Part shown: piece after piece, positions 36,687 through 48,400 of the stretch
Position numbering within the stretch: the stretch's first letter is position 1
Layout: the number at the start of each line of letters is the position of its first letter
Assembly (NCBI GenBank): GCA_009103225.1
Contig: RHPI01002533.1
Coordinates: 741,887-805,886, forward strand
Source of the DNA: Chlorokybus atmophyticus
Taxonomy: Eukaryota; Streptophyta; Chlorokybophyceae; Chlorokybales; Chlorokybaceae
DNA: 64,000 nt
Direction: 5' to 3'
Notes under the pieces: generated by a model
The model's database searches: none
What the model was told of the DNA's origin: nothing
What the model saw: the letters and a program-made list of their open reading frames with translations, nothing else
Program-made: the position numbers and the translations under genes

Positions 36687-38815
36687 TTAGCCACGCAGCC
36701 TCCCTACAAGGTTTACAAACAGGCTGTATACACTTGAGTAGCACATCAACAAAACATCGCATGTCAACTGAAAGCGTTTCTTCTCTCCTGTTTGGGCATT
36801 GATTGGCACCAAAAGAGTAGCTTCTTCACCCTCACCTTTGCGCTCTGTCTGTGTGCCATTACGTTCAGTGAGCGCTTGCATCTGCGTGCAAAGAGTCAAA
36901 GCGTCATGGTTCTGATGCACCATTGCAATGCTTGATTGTCGCACCTTTGTCAGAAGCCATTCCCGTTCATGAGGGAGCATTCGAGATGACACGCGAAAGC
37001 CCTTGATTTTTGTGGGATGGATTTCGAGGCGCAATGGCGTCTTGGTCTCAAAGTCCAGCTCCAACATGTACGCAAAACCTGCAATGTCCTGTAAAAACAT
37101 AGACTTTCACTTGTACATTGCTTTTTGCAAGACTTCTCGCCCACCCAGGTCGTTGCGATACTCGTCGTCCACGGCATAGTCATCTACAAAGTCCCCGGAA
37201 CCGTACAGTATGGGCTTGCCCAGGTATATCTCCACCCCCTGCAGCACGCAAAGGTAAGTGTTTACAGCATGCGCACAATCACACCAAAGCTCACTGAGCT
37301 TTGGTGTGATTGATTGATCTGCATGGCATGCGGATCAATCTGATTACATACCGAACACAGATCAAGCACTGCCAACTGACCTGCACATGGTGCGAAGAGT
37401 GTTCATGGACGATATCTGCTCCTGCCGCTACCATTGCACGCGCGAGTGCCCTTATGGCGTCACTGGGCTCCCAATCATAGTTGGGACCCAAATGGAATGA
37501 AACTACAATCAGTGACGCACCTTCAGTGCGAGCAGCCTGACGTACAATAGGTTAGAAGCAAAGACGCAGCATAGCAATGTGGTGCTGCGCTTGCCTCGAA
37601 GTCCTGCCTTAAGTTCTCAATGTCGTCATGCCTGGCGTGCTCAGGTGCCAGATAGTTTACCCCAGGCGTGTCTGCTCCAGCCGCCCACTCCCTGGACATG
37701 GACAGAGAATCCAAAAGCAGGCATGCTTAAGTGCTGTGCAGCGTGAGGCAACAGACCTGGGATAATCTGAAAGCTGAAGCATGCTACATGCTTCCCAGCA
37801 ACTTGCACCATGGCCGGCCGGCGTGCTTCACTGGCGTTGCTGCCGCACCCTGCGTGGGCGATGCCCGCTTCATTGAGTGTGCGTAAGATGTCAAACATGC
37901 CTCTGGAAACTCGACAATCAGCCACGCCGCAAAGGTGTACCTAGCCAACTGTTTGAAGCTTGCAAGGCATTGAAGTACCCTCTTCATTGAGGTCAAGGAC
38001 GTGGTTATTTGCAAGGCTGCAGTAACCCACCTGCACAAGTGTAACACCGAGACAGGTGATGCGAATATGATACTACAGCTGCGTTGGTTCGTCGCACATG
38101 CTTGCTGTAATGCACGAACACATAGCGCATGCATGTGGTACAGCAACAACTAGCGCGCGTGCCTTTGCCAGTTGCAGTGCTTTGACATTTCTCAGGGTGC
38201 ATCCTGTAGTTGAAGGCTTTGCGCGGCCACTTTACAGGGTGGGCCGTTGCGGATGTCTTAAGGTTGATAATTCTCAGATCTGCCGTGTTGAAAAGCCTCA
38301 ACGTGTCGCCCAACACGTAATGGTATGGACTGCGAGCAATGGGCATGACCTATGAGTAGCACTGTACCAGCTGTGTTTGCTTCACTGACAAGATAGCAAC
38401 CGCACTCCATGCAAGAACATCAGCGACAAACAGGCACAGGCGTGCTCTGCGTCACTAGTGCAGAAAGCTCCACGACAACGACAGAGGCACCTATGCAAGC
38501 CCGCACGCAAGTACCTTTTTGATCGCCTCAACTCAGCCGCACACTGCGGCTACAGAGCCAGCCAGCCCTGCAAGCGAACGCAAGCCCATGCCAAGATCAA
38601 CTACAGGACACTAGCATTGCAAACTGGCTTCACCATAACGCTCTTCTTGCCTGAACATGCAGGCGGTTCCTATCGTCTTTATTGTGCACAGGCATGAGCT
38701 GGTCTACAAGGCGCCCCAGCATGACGTCACCAGCCAGCAGCACCTTGGTCGTGTTGGGTGGCGTGCTGCCAGCTGGCGCTTGAGCGTCCGCAATAGCATG
38801 AGCTGCTGACGCCAT
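36687..38815 (-). CDS. CapA-like metallophosphatase family protein, apparently frameshifted
   Basis: Minus-strand exons include 38815-38651 (MASAAHAIAD start, KVLLAGDVMLGRLVDQLMP), one from 38349 (HYVLGDTLRLFNTADLRIIN, KWPRKAFNYRMHPE), one ending near 37990 (GYCSLANNHVLD), then ILRTLNEAGIAHAGCGSN, SREWAAGADTPGVNYLAPE, GPNYDWEPSDAIRALARAM with HEHSSHHVQ, 37238-37145 (GVEIYLGKPILYGSGDFVDD) and 37078-36687 (GFAYMLELDFETKTPLRLE). This is the block order of the CapA/PGA_cap family (PF09587), related to poly-gamma-glutamate capsule synthesis in bacteria and of unclear role in algae. In exon 2 the frame must shift by one base around 38188-38191 to continue as NVKALQLAKAR. Usually conserved positions read NLKT (for NLET), FHLG (for HWG) and HEHSSHH (for HGHSSHH). 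Two introns begin GC. It may be an error-bearing sequence, a diverged enzyme or a young pseudogene. Middle exon joints are approximate. Confidence 0.7.
37277..37311. repeat. Perfect 17-base inverted repeat in a CapA intron
   Basis: 37277-37293 and 37295-37311 are exact reverse complements with a single-base spacer (AATCACACCAAAGCTCA / TGAGCTTTGGTGTGATT). A second short inverted repeat (GATTGATC .. GATCAATC) follows immediately. Confidence 0.9.
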
Positions 38816-39447
38816 GCCTCGCAGGCGAACTTGCTTTGTGGGTGGGTGTTGTGGCACAAGCTGGACTGAGATGTTCAGTCTGCTGTGACCCAAGCTTAGC
38901 TAGGTGCCATGATTGCATGCACACAATGTGGTGCGCTAGCTACAGTTAGCACATATGCTGCTAATGCTCAGGGAGCGTCCATGCATGCAATGCTTTCGAG
39001 ATGCAACTGAAAGCAATACCGACGTTGCATTCAGCACCAAAGCTCCCAACACATGACCTGCGACGTGCTGGCTTACAGGCGCAAAGGAGGCCTTGTCAGG
39101 ACTTGTCATGCATGCCATTCATCCTGCCAACACCCTGGCCACCCCCGTTCCACCAAACAACGGCAAAGCAGTGCTGCCGCAGCACACCGCCGACGGGCGA
39201 AGCCGACATTGCACACTCTGCCGTCACGCAAAGAAGGATATCTGCTCCGAACGATAGGCCTGACGTGTGACACTCTTCAATCAAGCAGTGCCACCGTCCG
39301 ACGTGGCGGCGACTTGTGTTGCTGACTCCTGCCAGCTGGCAGGTTCAGAGCTGTAGATTTTAGGGTTTGGAGCTTAGGGTTAGGTTTGGGGCTTGGCAGC
39401 GTGCTGTTGCTTCCGGCAGTGGTGTGGGCGGCGGTGTGGGCGGCGTC
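38816..39447. promoter_or_regulatory. Divergent promoter region with telo-box-like TTAGGG words
   Basis: Lies between the CapA-like gene (-) and ASCC3 (+). At 39356-39390 the sequence TTTTAGGGTTTGG is followed by CTTAGGGTTAGG, resembling plant telo-box promoter elements, about 60-90 bases before the ASCC3 start codon. A GC-rich GGTGTGGGCGGCG tract follows. Confidence 0.45.
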
Positions 39448-42400
39448 ATGGGGGGTCCTCCGAGGCTGGCGCCTCGCCTGACAACCATGCTGCGGGCTCG
39501 CCAGGGCGGGCACCTGCTGGATCCGGATGCGGAGCTGATTGCCAGGCAGCGGGTGCTGGCCAGAGTTGCAGCAGGAGCTTTGTTAGGGAAGAAGGGCGCC
39601 CGCTCCGAGGTTGGCACGTCCGCACTTGCTCGCAAGCTTTTCCCGTCGTGGCAGAAGGTAAAGCAATTCTGGCATGCGTGTTTGTGTTTAGAATGGTGTT
39701 ACAGAAGCCCCCAACAGGTTGGTGCTTGCATGCAACCCGAATCATTGGCAGCCCGTACTCGGATTGGAAACCATGCAGCTCAGTTCCACAATCTGGCAAC
39801 GCAGCGTTTGCGACATGTTGGTGTTCGACGAAGTGTATTGTTATGATGTTTTAGTTTGCGTCGAGGTAGTGCACGATGTTGGCCCAGGACAACTGCATGT
39901 TGTAGTGACAGCGCAGGTTTGGTGCTCACTTTACAACGTTACACTGCTCGTACACCATAATTTGCAGTGCCGCGTATGCTTGATAACGTACAAACAGCAT
40001 AATCAACATGCATGTCAGCACTGGCGATGCCATTGTCTGTGTGCAGCCTTGCCAGTACATGCTGGTGCAGCATCTTAAGCAATGTTCGCTGGTTTGTATT
40101 TGTATGCAAACAGGCTCCAGCGGACGCCAAACGAACATACGAGCAGTACCTCACAGCTGTGGGCGGCGCTGCTGATGGCGAGCTTCAAACTGAAGAACTG
40201 CACGACATAGCTCTGGTTGTATATGATGCGCTGAGCACGGTGTCCAGTGAACAAGTTGACACAGAGGACTCGACAGTTCGTGTGGAGGCCTTGCGCATAA
40301 ACAAGGCTAAGCAGGAGGTTGAGAGCGCATGCGCGGCCCACGTTACAGACTCTCAGGTTCCTGCAGCGCACTGCTTGTTGGTTCACGAATGAACACAATA
40401 TATGCAATAAATATGCTAACAGTGCCTTCATATGTGCAGGCGCGGTCTTTGCTGCAGCTGGTCAAAGACCTGCAGCATTGGAGAGAAAAGCTGCGGGTGG
40501 TTGAGAGCTCAGGTTTGTGCGCATGCTCGCCAAGGGATTATACTATTTGCAGATATGCACCTGATGATCCCCTTGCAGATGCTGTACAAAGCAATCCAGT
40601 TGCGCTTGAGTTTGGTGCGGACATGGAGTTTCAACCTCCACGCTACACTGAAGCAATGGACTTGTCGGACTCAGACATGTCAGACGATGAAACACCCCCT
40701 GCTACTGACACTGGCTGGTCTAATGGTTCCACCTACGCCCTTCCTGCTCAGCCTGTTACGCTGGACGAAGCAGAAGGCAATGGCAGTGTGGTGGACTTGC
40801 ATTGGTTGAAACGGAGATGCGATGCTGTAGCACGAAATGGCAATGCTAGTGGGCAGCTGCTGGGCGATGATCTTGCTCTAGGGGTTTGCAGGTTGCTGGA
40901 GTCCTCTCGCACGGGTGATGAGGTGTGTTCTTGCTTACTGGGCTTTGCACACATTGTAACTGTCTGGTGACCTTGACATCGACCACCTGCTTGGCATATT
41001 AGCAGACCAAGTACGTCACACTGTCATGCACAACTGTTGTTGGTATTGCGTTGCTCACTCATCATCATCATGACAGATTGCCAGCGAGCTGTTCGATCTT
41101 ATGGGCGACTCTGCATTTGAAATCATTGAGGATTTGCTGAAGCATCGGGAGGCCCTGGTAGCAGCACTTAAGCGCAGCCTCAATGCAGTTAGAGAGCGAG
41201 AAACGCCAATGGGTTATACTCAAGTGAAGATGCCATCCTACGGCAGTCAGGTGAGATGACAAACCAAAACTGCAGCTTAGCTTCGCCACTTGGCGTTACT
41301 AGCTATCTCATTCAAGTTCTTCAGGGTTGTTCATCTAGACCAGCATGCGCAGCAAGTCTTACTGCTGCACGCTCAGGCACTGCAGTGACACACAACATGC
41401 CTAATCACCTGCCATATGAATCCCTGTACAACCGCATGACACCGGCACGTTGATGGCAGGTGACCGTGCAAACTGAGTCAGATAAGGCACTTGACAAGCT
41501 CAGGCGTAAGGAAGCCAAGAAAGATGCCAAGCGTACAGCAATGAATGGTACCATAGTCTTGTGCTTTTGCGCCAGGCAGTACTGGCATACTGCATGCATC
41601 GCTGAGCTGCATCGCTGAGGTGGCTGTTTGCAGCGAAAGAGGGCATTCAGTCGGACATACCCTCTGCGGTGGCGTTTGACAGGTTGCTAGCTCATGATAC
41701 AGCTGAAGACGAGCGTTTCGCGGGCATCCCGTTCAATGCAGGAGATGGAGCACTTGGGTCTCTCGGCCCAGTCAAGCTGCCCAAGGGCACTGTCCGCAAG
41801 CAGCACAAGGGCTATGAGGAAGTGTTTGTGCCACCAGTGACTACCAGTGCAACTGTTCAAGACAAACTGGTTCAGATTGCAGAGCTGCCAGACTGGGCGC
41901 AGGTTGGGTTTTGAGCCATGCGTGTCCTACTGCATGGATTGCTGTCTCGTGGTGCATATCCGTGCTGTAGGCTTGCTCTGCCTCTTCTCTTAATCCAATT
42001 CCTGCTGGAAGCTTACGCTGTTGGTGTCGCTAAGTGATTGCACTTCGTGTTGCATAACTGCCTCGTAACTGCTGACCTTAAATACCTTGCAGTCCGCGTT
42101 CGCTGGTTACAAGACCTTGAATCGTATACAGAGCCGCATCTTTCCAGCAGCCTTCAACACGAACGAGAATCTGCTAGTGTGTGCACCCACTGGTGCTGGC
42201 AAGACCAACATTGCCATGATCTCCATTCTGCGAGAGATTGGGCTGAACACACACCATGGTCTTCTTCACAAGCAGGTGCGTAGCTCATCGTGCTGTGTTG
42301 GGAAATGATAGCGTTTGCGTGGTACTGTGGCATACCAGCTTCAGTGCACAACCAGAAGTTTGTTTTATCTCTGCTTGAGTGCACAAAGCTTAATAAAGGG

Positions 42401-45400
42401 AGGCATTGTGACGGACATCATGACACAGGACTTCAAGGTTGTGTATGTTGCCCCGATGAAAGCTCTTGCAGCAGAGATGACGGCAGCGTTCAGCAGAAGA
42501 CTTGCGCCGCTTGGTGTAATTGTGCGCGAGTTGACAGGGGATATGCAGTTGTCTAAGAGGGAGATGACTGAAACCCAAATGATAGGTGACACGGACCTGC
42601 ATAGCTGAGCTATATGTAAAGGCTTGCCCCTAATGAACAGTTAGATAGGTTCATCTTAATTAACAGCACGGTATTGTGCAAGTACATATTCATGCCTGTC
42701 TGTATGCAGTTACAACACCAGAGAAATGGGACGTTGTCACACGTAAGGCGGGAGATGTTACACTCACAGCTCTAGTGCGGCTGCTGATCATTGATGAAGT
42801 CCACTTGCTAAATGATGAGCGGGGTCCTGTCATTGAGACCCTTGTGGCAAGGACGCTGCGTCAGGTACTACTGATACACGCTGTTTATGCCATGCAGATT
42901 CGCACTGATCATGGCGCTACTGCACACTGAGTCACGTCCACAATGTTAAGTTGCCTGAGCTCACCTGTTATGCCATACTGCAGGTCGAGACCTCCCAGAG
43001 CATGATCCGGATTGTCGGTCTTTCTGCGACTCTTCCCAATTATGCAGATGTTGCTCGCTTCCTCCGGGTATGTCATGTTCCCATGCCATCACAACCTTGC
43101 TTGAAAAGGTTTCAAGCAGTTCAGGTTGAACGATATAACATCGTATGCTGTACTGTACTCATGCTTGTTGTTGTATCAGGTGCGTCTGGAATCGGGGCTG
43201 TTCTATTTTGATGCTTCATACCGGCCAGTACCGCTCGCACAGCAGTATATTGGCGTGATGGAGAAAAACTTTGCGTTGCGGCTGAAGGTCATGCACGAGA
43301 TCTGCTATGACAAGGTGACGACACAACAGCTCGTTATGCACCAGCCAATGCAGCAGTCACTTGAACTTTACAAGCCTCTTGCAGGTGGTGGACTCAGTTC
43401 GGAAAGGCAATCAAGCCATGGTGTTTGTGCACTCGCGAAAAGACACCGGCAAGACTGCACGTATTCTTGTGGAGCTTGCGCAGAAGGCAGGCACAGCAAA
43501 CCTGTTTTCACCCGAGGAGGTGAGAGACAATTCAACACTGCCACATGCCGTCAGGAAGTGTTGTTGATCCGGTCACATGTTGTGCAGCACCCTCAGTATG
43601 GGTTAGCCAAGAAAGAGGTGTCGAAGTCTCGCAACCGGGAACTTGGTGAACTGCTGCAGGCACGTGCTTGTACCTGCTGAGCATGTATATGGCAGACTTT
43701 GCATCTTGTCTCAGTGAGCAATGCCTTGGTTCTGCTTGCAGAGTGGGTTCGGAGTGCACCATGCTGGTATGCTGAGGAGTGATCGCGCTTTGACGGAAAG
43801 ACTTTTCAGCGATGGCATCTTGCGTGTGTTGGTCTGCACAGCCACATTAGCCTGGGGCGTCAACCTCCCGGCTCACACTGTCATCATCAAGGGCACTCAG
43901 CTGTATGACCCCAAACGGGGTGGCTTCCGTGAGCTGGATATGCTTGACGTCATGCAAATATTCGGTGAGCATTTGCGCTGGTCGCTTTTTGTCAGCAATA
44001 GCAGTACTTGTTGGGCTTCTACTTCGAAGATAACGACTGTTACATGTCGCAAGCCTCCATCGCGACTATGTGATATTCTTGATGTTTCCTGTTGCAGGCC
44101 GAGCTGGCCGGCCGCAGTTCGACACCAGTGGAGAAGGCATAATTATTACAACACATGACAAGCTCGCGCACTATTTGCAGCTCTTGACCCATCAGCTTCC
44201 TATAGAATCCCAATTTGTCTCTCTGCTAAAAGATAACCTCAATGCTGAGGTTGTTCTCGGCACGGTCACCAACGTGCGGGAGGCTGCAACTTGGCTGTCT
44301 TACACCTACCTGTTTGTTCGCATGCCCCGCAATCCGCTACATTATGCTGTCACCTGGGAAGAGGTGGGTCATTGGCGCTCGTCATTAGCAGGAATGTGGG
44401 TGTATAAGTTCATGTTGCACACACGTATTGCGTCCAACTTCCTACTGACCTGCCACTTGTGACAGATTGCGATGGACCCGAACTTGACTGGCCGCTGCAA
44501 GGCTCTCATAACAGATGCGGCTCGCGAGTTGGATCGCAGCAAGATGATGCGCTTTGATGAGCAGTCTGGCAACCTCTATGCCACAGAGCTTGGGAGGGTG
44601 GCCAGTCACTTCTACATCCGTCACGCTAGTGTACAGGTATGGCAACATCTTTCAGATTAAGGTCTTGCAGGACAACATGGTCAGAATTGGCTGCTTGGAT
44701 GCGATGGAGCTCTGGCGGCTATGTGCTTGATTGGGTCGTTCGGGAGACACGCTTTGCGTTCCACATGGTTGTGGTCATGATGCAGCTCGGCAAGCATGTT
44801 GGCACAGCCAGCTTCGTACTGACCAGGTGTACAATGAGATGCTGCGCCAGCACTTGAGTGAGGCTGAGGTGCTGCACATGATGTGCCACTCATCAGAGTT
44901 CGAGAACATTGTTGTGCGAGAGGAGGAGCAGATGGAGCTCCAGGCCCTCCAGCGCTCCGCATGCCCGCTGGAAGTCAGGGGTGGCTTGGAAAATCATCTT
45001 GGCAAGATATCCGTCTTGATACAAGTACGTTCATCTGCAGCTGGTGCATGTAGCTAAGCATCATGTATTGTCTCAAAAGGATCGGTTGACACATTTGGTG
45101 ACAAGGCACACGTTCGTCGGCAGCGTGTGACATCTCTGGCTTTTGTATGCATGTACTTACAACCACCTTTTGTCGCTCGCTAGTGACATTTGGTTGTTAC
45201 TTGGTGGTGACTTATGGCATGTTCAGGTGTTTGTGTCGAGGGCACGGATTGAAGGGTTTTCACTGATTGCGGACTCAGCATATGTTAGTTCCAACATTGG
45301 GCGTATATCTCGTGCGCTCTTTGAGATATGCCTCCGCCGAGGCTGGTGCTCTATGGCGGAGACCCTTCTTACCATGTGCAAGGTGCGCAAATATTCTGCT

Positions 45401-48400
45401 CTCCACACTGCAGTTGGTAGACAATGGCAGAGAGTGTTACACACATAATCAACCGCATTTTAGGCACATGCTTTGTTGGTTTGTGAGTGCTCTCATGTTA
45501 GTGCTGCTGTCGGTCAATCCAGTTGTTGCTACGCAGGCCTTTGATCGGCGCGTTTGGCCACACCAGCACCCTCTTCGCCAGTTTGATAGCGTTCTCTCTC
45601 CAGAGCTGCTGTACAAGCTGGAAGAGAAGGGGGAAGCAGCCTCAATTGACCGTCTGGTTGACATGACCGCGCAGGTGAGGTGCTGCACCATGGGCCAGAT
45701 ACTTCATGTTAGCTTGGCGCATTGGTGTGCGTATGCAAGCGTCAGAGTTTCTGCCCGTTAGGTTCTTGCCTAATGAATTAGACTCGCTGTAAGCTGTGAT
45801 GACCATTGTTCAGGGCTATTGCATGGCTGCGGGCCGTTGGTTAACATGGCCAATGCAGGATATCGGTCTCATGCTTCGCCACCCTCATGCTGGCACTCAA
45901 ATCAAGTCTTGCTTACAAAGCCTGCCATACTTGGAGGCAGATGCCCGAGTCTCCCCCATCACGCGCACTGTCTTGCGTGTAATGCTTACACTCTATCCTG
46001 CCTTTGTGTGGAAAGATCGGTAAGCGATTGCCAGCTGTAGCACTTCGCTGCATGCTGCTTGATTAAGGTTGCATTGGAGCATGTATATGCAATGTTCATG
46101 CGACCCTTCACCTATGCACATGAGGCTCCGCTGCTCTCAGGTTTCATGGCAGCGCTGAGCGGTTCTGGATTTGGGTGGAAGATGCAGAAAACGAACACAT
46201 CTACCACACAGAGTACTTCATATTAACAAAAAAAATGGCTGCTGAGCGGGAGCACCGTCTTGCGTTTACCATCCCGGTCTTTGAGCCCCTTCCCCCTCAG
46301 TACTTCATCCGTGTGGTATCCGACACATGGCTGGGTTCGGAAACCATCCTCCCTGTTTCGTTCCAGGTAACCTTGATTTGCGCATAGGGGTCACATGTTT
46401 CAACATCGCTTATCAATTAGCAAAGTATTGGACAGCAAGGCTTGTAGTGGCAATCGGCTAAGGAAAGGTTACTTGACATTCTATCCAGCTTGGCAGCATA
46501 AATAATTGATAATTGATTTCCTACCAGCTGGTGCCAGTTTTATATCTATTTATCTGCAGGGCCTGATTCTTCCAGAACGCCACCCACCCCATACAGAGCT
46601 CTTGGACTTGCATCCATTGCCGAAAACAGCCCTTGGGAACGAGACATTCCAGTCCTTGTACAGGTTAGCGGCTGTCATTCAGGCACAATGCTTGTTGCTT
46701 ACTTTGATACTGACTCACTCATACCTCCTTGGTAACAGGTTTTCTCACTTCAACCCCATTCAGACCCAGGCCTTCCATGTGCTGTATCATACTGACGAGC
46801 ATGTGCTTTTGGGCGCCCCTACTGGCTCCGGCAAGACTATCTCTTCAGAGCTGGCAATGCTGAGACTTTTCCGCACACAACCTGACATGAAGGTATGCTT
46901 TTGATACCTTTTGTTATAGCTGACTGGGTGAACATGCTGTGAAGCTAACACAATTTGCTTGTTGCATCGCATTGAGCACCATACCTTGCATCAGTCATGC
47001 ATCCCCAATTTCACATATGCAGGCTGCCAACACAATGTCGGTGCAGCAGTCTGACATGCCAGGTAACTATTGCAGGTGATCTACATAGCGCCCCTTAAGG
47101 CGCTAGTCCGCGAGCGCATAGATGACTGGTCGCGTCACTTGGTGCCTACCTTAGGAGTGAAAATGGCAGAGCTCACTGGTGATCACACGCCTGACCTTCG
47201 CGCACTGCTAGCTGCAGACATCATCGTCACCACGCCTGAGAAATGGGATGGCATCAGCCGCAATTGGCAGGTTAGCACTGCTTGTTGTCCTTGTCACACC
47301 ACGATGGATCTTCACATAGGTAGAGCCGGTAGAGTTTGTATTGCATCCTGTTTTTTGCTTCGTGCTTGAAACTTTCCATACGGCATGAAAGAGATATGTT
47401 GCTACAAGATGTTTGCTGTTACTGCCTACTATTTTGTCAATTGTATTGTCCCCAAGTGCAGAGTGAGCTCCAATGCTGACACTCTCTCATGCCAGAACCG
47501 ATCCTACGTGAAGAAGGTTGGCCTGGTAGTCATTGACGAGATTCATCTGCTTGGCGCGGACAGAGGACCAGTCCTAGAGATCATCGTGTCACGCATGCGC
47601 TGCATCGCAGCGCGAACCAATTGTCCAGTCCGGTTCATTGGCCTTTCTACAGCACTGGCCAATGCACGTGACCTGGCAGATTGGCTTGGGATTGATCAGG
47701 TCAGCAAGTGTCTTGGCAGTGGGCTGCTGTCAGTGTCTATCATTGCAAGTGCCGTCCTCCGCAATGACCTCTTTGTAGGCAGCAGCTTAGTGTGCGCTTT
47801 TGTAACTGCTAATCAGAGCTTGGGCATATCCGGCCTTAAGCATTAAGGACGGATATGTATCTGTTGCTGTCCTCAAGCACACGCAAATGGCACACCACAT
47901 TGCCATTGACACTCCCTCACATTGCCCGTCGTTGCAGGTCGGTCTTTTCAACTTTAAGCCGAGTGTACGGCCTGTGCCACTTGAGGTGCACATTCAGGGC
48001 TTTCCGGGCAAGTTCTACTGCCCCCGAATGGCCACTATGAACAAACCAACATACGCAGCCATAACAACGCACTCCCCTGTGAAGGTTCGTGACAGTGCCC
48101 AAGTTAGGTCGGCAGTGCAGCAGCAAGGTTTATGTACAAATGGCCATCAAACTTCGGTTGTCGCTCTTTTGCTTTCATTGCGACTGATCTTGTTGATCAA
48201 GTGATGTGGTTTTGCCACTTGCAAGTTGACACAACGTAACTGCACTGAGGCGGTGTCTGTTGTCTGCAGCCAGTGCTGGTGTTCGTGGCATCTCGGCGAC
48301 AGACGCGTCTAACAGCCCTGGACCTCATTCAGTATGCTGCTGCGGATGAACGTCCTCGGCTGTTCCTGCGCATGCCTGAAGAAGAGCTTGAGGTAGTTTG

